From a virus, in IMG/VR virus record IMGVR_UViG_3300025674_000294, positions 1-27,496 of that record: 27,496 nucleotides of DNA. One strand, given 5' to 3'. The notes under the pieces were generated by a model. That model did not search any database. It worked only from the letters and a program-made list of their open reading frames with translations, and was not told where the DNA came from. Shown here in pieces: positions 1 to 5,850 of the stretch (positions are counted from its first letter, which is position 1; every line of letters begins with the position of its first letter). The translations under genes were made by a program, and so were the position numbers.

Positions 1-1020
1 ACCTCATCAGATGGCAAAACATATGTAGAGGTTGTTGATGGTGTTCAATATGAAAAAGGGCTAAAAAATTCTCATTTTATTACTAACAAAGCTAGTAAGA
101 CTGCAGAATTAGAAAAGCCACTTGTTTTATTATTAGAATCACCAGTAGATACTATCAGACAGATACAGTCTGTGCTAGAGTATGTAATAAAAAACAATAA
201 ACCTTTGCTTATTATAGGCGACTTAGAACAAGGTGTTTTATCAGCTCTAGCTATGAATAAAACAAAGGGTAATATTAAAGTAAATGTGATTGATGCACCT
301 ACGTATGGTATAAACAAACAGCAAATGCTACAAGATTTATCTATGCTTACTGGTGCTACCATTATAAATGAAGATCTAGGCGATGATATGAATATGATAC
401 AGCCAGATCATTTAGGTACATGCTTGAAAAGTGTAACATCACATGAAGACACAATATTGCAAATAAATGAAAGCACAGAAGAAGTTAATCAAGTTATACA
501 GGATATAAAAGAAAAACTTTTAGAAGAAAAAAATCCTGGTAAACTTGTTAAGCTCGAAAAAAGATTAGCAATGCTATCAGCTAAAATAGCTATTGTAAAA
601 GTAGGTGCTAATTCAGAAATAGAATTAAAAGAAAAGACAGATAGAGTTGAAGATGCTATCTGCGCTACTAAAGCTGCTATTAAAGAAGGGATTGTTCCTG
701 GTGGTGGTATTGCTCTATTAAACGCTGCTACAAATATTAATGCTAAGTCTATTGGTGAAACAGTTTTACTAGAAGCTATTAAAGCACCTTATAAAACAAT
801 ACTTGAAAATGCAGGTGTTGACAACGTAGAAACACCCGTTAGAAAAGGACAAGGCTACAATGTGGTTACAGGAAAAATGGTAAATATGATCAAGTCAGGT
901 ATTATAGATCCACTACTTGTCACCAAGAGCGCTCTTCAAAATGCAGCTTCTGTAGCAACAACAATATTGTCTACTGATTGTGTAATCAATAATTTAAGAA
1001 TAGATGAAGGCAATAGGTAG
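1..1020 (+). CDS. groEL: Phage-encoded chaperonin GroEL (partial, 5' end outside window)
   Basis: The frame is open from base 1 to the TAG at 1018-1020 (339 codons), so the N-terminal equatorial part with the main ATP-binding loop lies upstream. What remains covers the apical, second intermediate and C-terminal equatorial segments of this 60-kDa ring chaperone. It aligns by eye with E. coli GroEL from about residue 185. Recognisable stretches are KPLLIIGD (209-232), QMLQDLSMLTGAT, the VEDA motif holding the Asp equivalent to catalytic D398, GGGIAL, and GIIDP-x3-TKSALQNAASVA. The apical FIT stretch is kept, but the positions of E. coli Y199 and Y203 read Leu and His. The hinge pair G374-G375 reads Ala-Lys (580-585). 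It ends in NNLRIDEGNR, without the Gly-Gly-Met tail. groES follows with a 17-base overlap. Family assignment is near certain; its role in folding virion proteins is inferred. Confidence 0.95.
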   Translation, partial: TSSDGKTYVEVVDGVQYEKGLKNSHFITNKASKTAELEKPLVLLLESPVDTIRQIQSVLEYVIKNNKPLLIIGDLEQGVLSALAMNKTKGNIKVNVIDAPTYGINKQQMLQDLSMLTGATIINEDLGDDMNMIQPDHLGTCLKSVTSHEDTILQINESTEEVNQVIQDIKEKLLEEKNPGKLVKLEKRLAMLSAKIAIVKVGANSEIELKEKTDRVEDAICATKAAIKEGIVPGGGIALLNAATNINAKSIGETVLLEAIKAPYKTILENAGVDNVETPVRKGQGYNVVTGKMVNMIKSGIIDPLLVTKSALQNAASVATTILSTDCVINNLRIDEGNR

Positions 1021-1264
1021 AAACTTAATAATAAACAAAATTAAAGAAGGAACCACCAAAACGAAAGGTGGTTTACTTCTTGCAGAAAACCAACGTGAAG
1101 ATATACGATATGTAAAAGCAGATGTAGTGTCTGTTGGAACAGAAGTAGCTGGTGTCAAAGAAACTGATACTATATACTTTGATCGTCATGCTGGTCATAA
1201 AATTGAAGTTGGTGATAATTCATATCACGTAATTAAATCTGCAGACGTTGTCGTTGTAGTATGA
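1004..1264 (+). CDS. groES: Co-chaperonin GroES (86 aa)
   Basis: Small lid protein of the GroEL chamber. The start at 1004 gives the standard N-terminus of the family (MKAIGRNLIINKIKEGTTKTKGGLLL). The mobile loop lies at residues 15-27, and G22-G23-L24-L25-L26 corresponds to the GGIVL GroEL-contact motif of E. coli. The C-terminal strand (VIKSADVVVVV) matches the ESDILAIV end of cellular GroES. At 86 aa it is slightly shorter than the usual 95-97, because the roof-loop region is compressed. It overlaps the end of groEL by 17 bases and its TGA stop overlaps the next start as ATGA, so the three genes are probably translationally coupled. The order groEL-groES is reversed relative to bacterial operons, which argues against a recent copy of a host operon. 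Confidence 0.93.
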   Translation: MKAIGRNLIINKIKEGTTKTKGGLLLAENQREDIRYVKADVVSVGTEVAGVKETDTIYFDRHAGHKIEVGDNSYHVIKSADVVVVV

Positions 1265-1701
1265 GACTAGATGCTAGTGACATTAGAGAACTAAACCTAA
1301 TGAAGCACTATCGCATCATAAGAAAATGGGCTTGTAAAAACAACAATTTAAATGATGCAGATCTAGAACTTTTAATATATCTTGATTGTATAGATTTTTT
1401 TACTAAAAAAGATTTTGAAATGGGTGTATACTCATACAGTTGGGATAACCGCAGATGGAACAGGCTGTTAAAAGAAGGTTGGATAGTTGTATGGAGGCAT
1501 AGAAACAGGTCCACTCAGAAATACCACATATATAAAGTATCTTTCAAAGGCAAGCAATTAATAAGTAGAATATACAGGATAATGCTAGGCGAAGAAGATA
1601 TAAATACAGGTAGGCGTAATAAAATAATCAATGGCGATACGTATACTGATAAAGTTATGACAAAAGCCATTTATAACGTAAACAACGATAAAGATAGATA
1701 A
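1261..1701 (+). CDS. Winged-helix DNA-binding-like protein (146 aa)
   Basis: The protein has the layout of a MarR-type winged helix. An N-terminal helix with many basic residues (about 8-26) is followed by LNDADLELLIYLD (30-42), a likely recognition-helix segment (48-72, FTKKDFEMG to WNRLLKEGW) and a two-strand wing (73-94) that runs into VSFKGKQLISRIY, the usual return helix of MarR-like folds. The last 35 residues are polar and probably disordered. The start overlaps the groES stop as ATGA. No catalytic motif is visible. Similar proteins occur beside structural genes in Bacteroidota phages, so it could be a late-gene regulator or a small virion/packaging protein; the sequence does not decide this. 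The fold call is moderate and the function unknown. Confidence 0.6.
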   Translation: MRLDASDIRELNLMKHYRIIRKWACKNNNLNDADLELLIYLDCIDFFTKKDFEMGVYSYSWDNRRWNRLLKEGWIVVWRHRNRSTQKYHIYKVSFKGKQLISRIYRIMLGEEDINTGRRNKIINGDTYTDKVMTKAIYNVNNDKDR

Positions 1702-1702
1702 C

Positions 1703-2014
1703 ATGGAAGCACCATTAGAATTTAACGAAGGTCTTAAAAAAGCTTCAGCTGAAGGAAAACTAGATAATAATCCTAAGTTTAAAGCAGCTGTAGATTCAGC
1801 TCCAATTAAAATGATTAGTACAGCTATGCCGGGCGTAGATCCAATGACAGGTATGGTTCAACAAAATCAATTTGCACCATCACCAATTAATCCAACAGCA
1901 TTAGGTGGTTTACAAAACCAAATACCAAATATAGCAGGTGCAGCAGTTCCTGGTATGTATGATAGAGTATTACCTACACCTTTAAGTAAAAAAGCTTGTA
2001 AATATAAAAAATAA
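1703..2014 (+). CDS. Unknown small Pro/Ala-rich phage protein (103 aa)
   Basis: First of a run of six small genes. The ATG at 1703 lies one base after the preceding TAA. Residues 1-37 look helical and charged (FNEGLKKASAEGKLDNNPKFKAAVDSA). Residues 38-90 are rich in Met, Pro, Gly, Asn and Gln, with no predicted membrane segment (MPGVDPMTGMVQQNQF, PSPINPTALGG). The C-terminus is basic with a single Cys (SKKACKYKK). The Cys-Lys-Tyr-Lys tail recalls the CKY of the next gene and the FPYKK end of the 51-aa protein at 4237. I do not recognise the family. A minor virion or assembly role is only suggested by the location. Confidence 0.75.
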   Translation: MEAPLEFNEGLKKASAEGKLDNNPKFKAAVDSAPIKMISTAMPGVDPMTGMVQQNQFAPSPINPTALGGLQNQIPNIAGAAVPGMYDRVLPTPLSKKACKYKK

Positions 2015-2019
2015 TAATT

Positions 2020-2226
2020 ATGAATCACGATATTGAAAAAATACGTAAAAATCCTAAATTATCAGGACAAATAGGTGAAAATGCTATATGGGACGGACCG
2101 TTAGATAAAACTGGTTTTCCAATGGGTGTTGGAAACAGTAATGGTATTACAGGTATGCAAGTATCTAAATATCCTTGCAAATACGAAGCTGGACCAATAA
2201 CTCAAAAAGCTAAAGTTTACAAGTAA
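2020..2226 (+). CDS. Unknown small phage protein (68 aa)
   Basis: Short soluble protein with a charged start (IEKIRKNPKLSGQIGENAIWDGPLD) and a Gly/Asn-rich middle. Its basic C-terminus contains VSKYPCKYEAGPITQKAKVYK. No signal peptide, membrane segment or enzyme motif is visible. Its last base is the A of the next gene's ATG (TAATG), so translation of the pair is probably coupled. The Pro-Cys-Lys-Tyr element resembles the KACKYKK tail of the gene before it. Coding status rests on the tight packing and clean A-rich leader. Function is unknown. Confidence 0.72.
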   Translation: MNHDIEKIRKNPKLSGQIGENAIWDGPLDKTGFPMGVGNSNGITGMQVSKYPCKYEAGPITQKAKVYK

Positions 2227-2423
2227 TGTATACTCAGTTTAAAAGTCCATTTTCAAAAACAGGCAAAGGTTGTGCTGAATCTGAAGGTGGATCAGGTTGT
2301 ATTAAAAGAAGAGGTAATGAATATATTATCTTAAACAATAAAAAAGGTGGCGTGTGGAGAAGTGGTTTTGCATCTGAAGCAGAAGCAAAAAAAGCACTAT
2401 CTGCATATCACGCAAATAAATAA
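2226..2423 (+). CDS. Unknown small phage protein with KSP motif (65 aa)
   Basis: The N-terminus carries FKSPFSKTGKGC, a member of the short SP-containing motifs shared across this cluster. The rest looks like a compact domain: a Cys pair (16 and 25), a beta-hairpin-like stretch (IKRRGNEYIILNNKKGGVW) and a C-terminal helix (SEAEAKKALSAYHANK). The start overlaps the previous stop by one base. A different-frame ATG at 2347 lies inside this gene but is not the real start of the following one. I do not recognise a family. A small nucleic-acid-binding or virion protein is possible from the basic hairpin, but this is weak inference. Confidence 0.72.
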   Translation: MYTQFKSPFSKTGKGCAESEGGSGCIKRRGNEYIILNNKKGGVWRSGFASEAEAKKALSAYHANK

Positions 2424-2427
2424 CACT

Positions 2428-2823
2428 ATGGGTAAATTTTCTAGTTCATTTATGTATAAATCACCTTTAAATGGAGCTTATACTTCAGCTGCAGGTCAAG
2501 GATCAACTTATATGTCTAACAGAGAAGCTTTTCAGCAATTACAAAGTGATATTGTAGCAGGTGCTAAAGAAGGTGATAGAATTGAAGGAATTAATAAAGC
2601 AAAAAATGAATTTAAAAAATGGTATGCGAATAATCCTAATGCTACTAAAGAAGAAATAGAAGCAAAAAAAATAGCTTTAAATTTATTAACTCCTAAAGAT
2701 ACAAAAAATACAGAAGACACTCCTGTTGTTATGCTAGGTAAATGTCCTAAGGGTAAAGTGCGTAGTAAAATAAATAATAAATGTGTATCTAAAAAAGGTG
2801 CAGGAAAAGAATACGATAAATAA
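2428..2823 (+). CDS. Unknown protein with C-terminal two-cysteine motif (131 aa)
   Basis: The start at 2428 is preferred because it follows the previous gene by four bases and gives MGKFSSSFMYKSPLNGAYTS, containing the KSP motif of the cluster. An in-frame ATG at 2347 would overlap the neighbour by 77 bases and add a charged out-of-frame shadow. Residues 30-90 look helical (REAFQQLQSDIVAGAKEGD, INKAKNEFKKWYANN, KEEIEAKKIALNLL). Residues 105-123 read KCPKGKVRSKINNKCVSKK, with Cys106 and Cys119. This spacing and the CP-x-GK-x-R-x6-C pattern resemble the two-cysteine adaptor motif known from large DNA viruses. That resemblance is by eye only. Function is unknown. Confidence 0.75.
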   Translation: MGKFSSSFMYKSPLNGAYTSAAGQGSTYMSNREAFQQLQSDIVAGAKEGDRIEGINKAKNEFKKWYANNPNATKEEIEAKKIALNLLTPKDTKNTEDTPVVMLGKCPKGKVRSKINNKCVSKKGAGKEYDK

Positions 2824-2831
2824 TATATAAA

Positions 2832-3086
2832 ATGAAACTACATAAAGGACATTACGGAAAATATAGTGGAAACGCTAAATGGTCAATGGATCACGCTCAT
2901 ACTAAAGTTACTAAAGAAAATTATAAATCTACAGAGCGAGACGACGCTGCTCATATTAGCTATTTAAAACAAGATATTGACTATGATGCAAAACATGGTC
3001 ATAGCGACGAAAAAATGACTGCTGATGAAAAACATATTTCTAAATTAGCAGGCGATATGAAATACGATAAAAAACATCACAGTTAA
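2832..3086 (+). CDS. Small His/Lys/Asp-rich protein with internal repeat (84 aa)
   Basis: Ten of 84 residues are His. The C-terminal half is an internal duplication of a 17-residue unit: residues 41-57 and 68-84 align as HIS-x-L-x2-D-x2-YD-x-KH, separated by SDEKMTADEK. The spacing of His and acidic residues would suit metal binding or a charged coiled or disordered segment. There is no Cys, signal peptide or membrane segment. The leader (AATATATAAA before ATG) is A-rich with no Shine-Dalgarno sequence. The following gene is also His/Lys/Met-rich, so the two may act together. I do not recognise the family. Confidence 0.75.
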   Translation: MKLHKGHYGKYSGNAKWSMDHAHTKVTKENYKSTERDDAAHISYLKQDIDYDAKHGHSDEKMTADEKHISKLAGDMKYDKKHHS

Positions 3087-3103
3087 ACTTAAAAACTAAC
3101 ATT

Positions 3104-3526
3104 ATGCCTTACGGAAAAAAATCACCTGCAAAAATGGGACACAAAGACTCAGCTATGAAAATGGAGTCTGCAAAACAAGAAAAATACAATTTAATGCACG
3201 ATGATCCTATAGCTAAACACGGTAGCTGGATGTCAAAGCATTCAAAATCTGCTTTTCAAATGGGTCATGAATCTCCTGCTAAAATGCACGGCGGAGATCA
3301 TGTTGACCATACTGCAAAAGTAAAAGAACATGATAGAAAACAAGGTCTTTTAGATCCAAAAACAGGTGAAAGAAAAAAGAAACATACTTTTGACTATAAT
3401 TACATTAAAGATGAAAAAACTGGTGCAATAACAAGTAAAAAAACCGGTGAAAAATCTTTTGTAACAGCTAGCGGAAAAAAACTTCCTCTTGGTCCTGGTT
3501 CACCAGCAGGAAAGCACTGCATGTAA
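3104..3526 (+). CDS. His/Met/Lys-rich protein with SPAKM motifs (140 aa)
   Basis: Highly polar protein containing SPAKM twice (residues 7-11 and 57-61) and a degenerate third copy SPAGK (133-137). It has 11 His and 9 Met in 140 residues. The middle (GLLDPKTGERKKKHTFDYNY) and the segment IKDEKTGAITSKKTGEKSF look like basic, extended strands. It ends HCM. No transmembrane or enzymatic motif is visible. SP-A-K motifs of this kind recur in small unannotated proteins of marine phage contigs, where no function is established. Possible roles are virion-associated peptide or metal or nucleic-acid binding; neither is shown. Confidence 0.78.
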   Translation: MPYGKKSPAKMGHKDSAMKMESAKQEKYNLMHDDPIAKHGSWMSKHSKSAFQMGHESPAKMHGGDHVDHTAKVKEHDRKQGLLDPKTGERKKKHTFDYNYIKDEKTGAITSKKTGEKSFVTASGKKLPLGPGSPAGKHCM

Positions 3527-3559
3527 AATAAACAGATTAGGACTGTATAAACCTAGCCA

Positions 3560-3595
3560 AACATTAACATTAACATTAACATCAACATTAACATT
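3560..3595 (+). repeat. Six tandem AACATT hexamers directly abutting a start codon
   Basis: The unit AACATT occurs six times without gaps, the fourth copy being AACATC, and the last base touches the ATG at 3596. The same element appears once before the ATG at 3104 (CTAACATT-ATG), so the array looks like expansion of a natural leader. Because it occupies the ribosome-binding region, changes in copy number would alter leader length without shifting the frame. Confidence 0.9.
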
Positions 3596-3892
3596 ATGGC
3601 AAAATTTATTAAAATTAAAAGCGCTAATTTAAATGTTACTAACGTAACTGAACTTTTGTTTTCAGCTGATTCCATATCATATGTTCAGCAAGGTAATACT
3701 GCTGGTGCAGGTAGCCCAAACACTTCAACAGTGTTTTTTACAACAGGAAAACAAGTAACACTAACAGCTACTGGACAAGGAGCTACTATAACTGAAGCTA
3801 TAAACAACGCACTTACTGCTAACCCAGGAGGTGTTTTAGCTTTTGTATCTTTACCAAGTACAGTAGTAATAACAGCAATAGCTGTAGTTTAA
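3596..3892 (+). CDS. Beta-rich small virion-like protein, paralogue A (98 aa)
   Basis: Begins MAKFIKIK and ends with a run of small and beta-branched residues (LPSTVVITAIAVV), with Thr/Ala/Gly-rich strands between. It is a clear paralogue of the next gene: both have MAKFIKIK, an EL-x-F-x-AD-x-IS-x-V-x-QG block, a GK/S-x-VTL strand, and INNALTANPGGVLAFV followed by LPSTV. No signal sequence or enzyme motif is present. The compact all-beta pattern and the neighbourhood suggest a capsid decoration, fibre-associated or other minor virion protein. Its leader consists of the hexamer repeat. Family is unrecognised. Confidence 0.8.
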   Translation: MAKFIKIKSANLNVTNVTELLFSADSISYVQQGNTAGAGSPNTSTVFFTTGKQVTLTATGQGATITEAINNALTANPGGVLAFVSLPSTVVITAIAVV

Positions 3893-3922
3893 TTAAGTAT
3901 TAACATTTAAAATATTAAAAAA

Positions 3923-4234
3923 ATGGCAAAGTTCATAAAAATAAAAAAAGGAAATGTAACAAAATCTAACATTGGAGAATTAGTATTTGGTGCTGACCAA
4001 ATTTCTTTTGTTAAGCAAGGACCAGCTACTGGTGCTGCGGATGCTGACAATGTAACTCTTTTTCTAAATGACGGTTCAATTGTTACACTAGAAGACGCTG
4101 GTAATGCTGCTGCAGGACCTGCTTTAACATCTGGAATTAATAATGCTTTAACAGCAAATCCAGGTGGAGTTTTAGCTTTCGTAGATTTACCTTCTACAGT
4201 TTTAATCGACACAATAGCTGTAACACCAGCATAA
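3923..4234 (+). CDS. Beta-rich small virion-like protein, paralogue B (103 aa)
   Basis: Second copy of the tandem pair. It shares the first eight residues and the identical 16-residue block INNALTANPGGVLAFV with paralogue A, but differs over the middle (QGPATGAADADNVTLFLNDGS). Codons for the identical block differ at many third positions, so the duplication is old and the block is under protein-level selection. The leader is ATATTAAAAAA before the ATG, A-rich with no Shine-Dalgarno sequence. The likely role is the same as or complementary to its partner; a minor virion protein is the best guess. Confidence 0.8.
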   Translation: MAKFIKIKKGNVTKSNIGELVFGADQISFVKQGPATGAADADNVTLFLNDGSIVTLEDAGNAAAGPALTSGINNALTANPGGVLAFVDLPSTVLIDTIAVTPA

Positions 4235-4236
4235 TT

Positions 4237-4392
4237 ATGAAGTCTACAGGTTTAGGAGACGATATCGCAAAGTTCACTAAAGCTACAGGCATTAAGAAAA
4301 TGGTTGACACAATGAGCAAGGGACTAAACATCCCTTGCGGTTGTGAAGCCAGACAAGGAGCATTAAATAAAATGTTTCCTTACAAAAAATAA
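4237..4392 (+). CDS. 51-aa protein with CGC-x3-RQ-x2-LN-x2-FPYKK motif
   Basis: A short gene with ATG two bases after the preceding stop and TAA at 4390-4392. The product starts with LGDDIAKFTKATGIKKMVD, an amphipathic helix. A short linker leads to a C-terminal motif with Cys34-Gly-Cys36, Arg39-Gln40, Leu-Asn and FPYKK. I recall small phage proteins with a similar helix-CGC-LN-FP pattern in Bacteroidota phage genomes, all without assigned function. The Cys pair could bind metal, but only two Cys are present, so a dimeric site would be needed. Tight packing between two convincing genes supports real coding. Confidence 0.75.
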   Translation: MKSTGLGDDIAKFTKATGIKKMVDTMSKGLNIPCGCEARQGALNKMFPYKK

Positions 4393-4395
4393 TAT

Positions 4396-4701
4396 ATGGC
4401 TTTTAAATTAAACGCACCGTTTCCAATAAATAATACTCCGATATATCATGTTGATATGGAAGAAGGCGTAATGGGTAAAGCCAATAACAATGGCACAATT
4501 ATTATAAATAAAGACTTAGATCCTAAAATGCTTGATAAAGTTGTTAAGCACGAAATGGTTCATATAGATCAAATGAAACGTGGTGATTTAGATTACGACG
4601 ATAAAAACGTTTACTGGAAAGGTAAAGTTTATCCTAGAGACAAAATGAACGAAGGAGCAAAAAATCTGCCTTGGGAAGACGAGGCCTATAAAAATGCCTA
4701 A
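4396..4701 (+). CDS. Small HExxH zincin-like metallopeptidase (101 aa)
   Basis: Residues 52-56 are H-E-M-V-H, the zinc-binding and catalytic motif of zincins, in a helix KVVKHEMVHIDQMKRGDLDYD. Downstream, NVYWKGKVYPR forms a likely hairpin and LPWEDEAY (91-98) offers Glu94 or Glu96 as the third zinc ligand. No signal peptide is visible. At 101 aa it is a minimal domain. The gene starts three bases after the CGC protein and overlaps the holin start by eight bases. This could mean a lysis-associated peptidase that cuts peptidoglycan stem peptides, or a protease for virion proteins. Related small proteins occur in marine phages, usually as hypothetical or putative metallopeptidase. Confidence 0.72.
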   Translation: MAFKLNAPFPINNTPIYHVDMEEGVMGKANNNGTIIINKDLDPKMLDKVVKHEMVHIDQMKRGDLDYDDKNVYWKGKVYPRDKMNEGAKNLPWEDEAYKNA

Positions 4702-5152
4702 AAAAAAATTTAAAGATACTAAAGTCGGTCAGTTTTTAAGCAAAGCCGCACCAGGTATATTAGGAACTGTTGGTGATGTATTACCAGATCAAGGTTTATT
4801 AGGTGTAGTAAAAAACCTAATACAAAAAGAAGATCCGGTAGTATTGCCACCAGAAGATAAAGAAAAAGCTCTAAAATTATTAGAGCAAGATATGGTAGAA
4901 ATGCAAGAAATATCAAAGCGTTGGGATAGTGATATGAAGTCTGATTCATGGCTTTCAAAAAACACAAGACCAATGACGTTGATATTTTTAACTGTTTCTA
5001 TGGTATTTTTAATACTATTAGATAGTTTTGAAATAGATTTTAGCGTAGACTCAGGTTGGGTTGATCTTTTAAAATCACTATTAATTACCGTGTATGTAGC
5101 ATATTTTGGCTCACGCGGTGCAGAAAAATTTAAATCAATAAGTAATAAATAA
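4694..5152 (+). CDS. Holin-like membrane protein, three-TM GTA-holin type (152 aa)
   Basis: Domains in order: a basic N-terminus, a moderately hydrophobic helix (about 20-43), a charged helix (54-78, EDKEKALKLLEQDMVEMQEIS), the sequence DSWLSKNTRP, a first strong membrane segment (93-111) and a second (124-140) running into YFGSRGAEKF. The SWLSKN-x-RP followed by LLKSLLITVYVAYFGSRG is characteristic of the three-TM holin family first described for gene-transfer-agent release. Holins open the inner membrane at the end of infection. The overlap with the zincin suggests a lysis unit; I see no other lysin in the window. A membrane-anchored role other than lysis cannot be excluded. Confidence 0.7.
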   Translation: MPKKKFKDTKVGQFLSKAAPGILGTVGDVLPDQGLLGVVKNLIQKEDPVVLPPEDKEKALKLLEQDMVEMQEISKRWDSDMKSDSWLSKNTRPMTLIFLTVSMVFLILLDSFEIDFSVDSGWVDLLKSLLITVYVAYFGSRGAEKFKSISNK

Positions 5153-5157
5153 AAATA

Positions 5158-5658
5158 ATGGCAAATAATCAACCAAATAGTTCACTGTTTGTAGTTCCAA
5201 GTAACACAATAAACATACCACAACCTGGTATTTTAACAACTGGTACTAATTCAAGTGGAGGATCAAACAACTTGACAGATGCTGGTCAAAACTTTACACC
5301 TTCAGTAACTAACGCTAACGGTTATAATGTAACAGGTGGTATTGTTTATCAAAGTTATACAGGTGCTTTTCCAGCTGCAGTAAACACTGTATTAGGTGTA
5401 AATTCAGCAACTATTTTACAGATGGCAAATTCTACTGCTGCAGGTGCTTACAATATATATTCTCCAAATCAAGACGGTAAAACTTCTTTTACTTTATTTG
5501 TAGGAACTGGAGGAGCAGGATCTACATTAAGAGTTTTAACAGCTGCAGGAGACGATGTTACATTAACTAATCTACCTGATTCATCATTTGTTCCTTTACA
5601 AGTAGTAAGAATTTTTGCAACTGGAACAACGTGTAGCGAAATTTTAGCACTATACTAG
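5158..5658 (+). CDS. Gly/Thr/Ser-rich beta virion-like protein (166 aa)
   Basis: An all-beta composition with few charges and abundant Gly, Ser, Thr and Asn, typical of phage decoration or fibre-associated proteins. Late residues (about 140-166) read LPDSSFVPLQVVRIFATGTTCSEILALY. The VPLQVVRIFATGTT-x2-IL-AL ending resembles the closing strands of small phage structural proteins that form trimers or barrels. The product has no signal peptide. It lies between the holin and the tail fibre, five bases after the holin stop. The leader is AAATAAAAATA before ATG. The specific role is not identified. Confidence 0.75.
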   Translation: MANNQPNSSLFVVPSNTINIPQPGILTTGTNSSGGSNNLTDAGQNFTPSVTNANGYNVTGGIVYQSYTGAFPAAVNTVLGVNSATILQMANSTAAGAYNIYSPNQDGKTSFTLFVGTGGAGSTLRVLTAAGDDVTLTNLPDSSFVPLQVVRIFATGTTCSEILALY

Positions 5659-5659
5659 T

Positions 5660-5833
5660 ATGCCAGGTGGACCAAGTATGTTAGCTAATGCTAACGCGAT
5701 ATTAGCAGTCCCATTAACTATACAAGGTGGTGGAGGTCCTAGTCCTATTACATTTTTCATATTAGCGGAAAATGGTAGTATATGTGAAACAGAAACTGGT
5801 GGTAACCTAATGGTACAAGAAATAGCACCTTAA
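5660..5833 (+). CDS. 57-aa small protein upstream of tail fibre
   Basis: ATG at 5660 lies one base after the previous TAG; TAA at 5831-5833. The product is MPGGPSMLANANAILAVPLT followed by a Gly-Gly-Gly-Gly-Pro linker, TFFILAENGSICETETGG and a short tail ending QEIAP. The central strand pattern (FILAENGS, ICETETGGNLMVQE) looks like two or three beta strands. It could be a peptide that associates with the fibre or with the preceding beta protein. It is too short for family recognition, and coding is supported mainly by coupling and the lack of other sequence in this gap. Confidence 0.6.
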   Translation: MPGGPSMLANANAILAVPLTIQGGGGPSPITFFILAENGSICETETGGNLMVQEIAP

Positions 5834-5850
5834 ATAAATAAAAATATAAA

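Noticed and set aside
72-362. Antisense open frame across groEL
   Set aside because: Opposes a clear GroEL coding sequence and encodes only a hydrophobic, low-information string.
2347-2427. Upstream in-frame start for the 131-aa gene
   Set aside because: It would overlap the preceding gene almost to its end. The added residues read as an out-of-frame copy of that gene, and the start at 2428 fits the spacing of its neighbours.
3527-3559. Weak TTAGG...CCTAG stem before the hexamer repeat
   Set aside because: Only four to five pairs, easily expected by chance in this composition.
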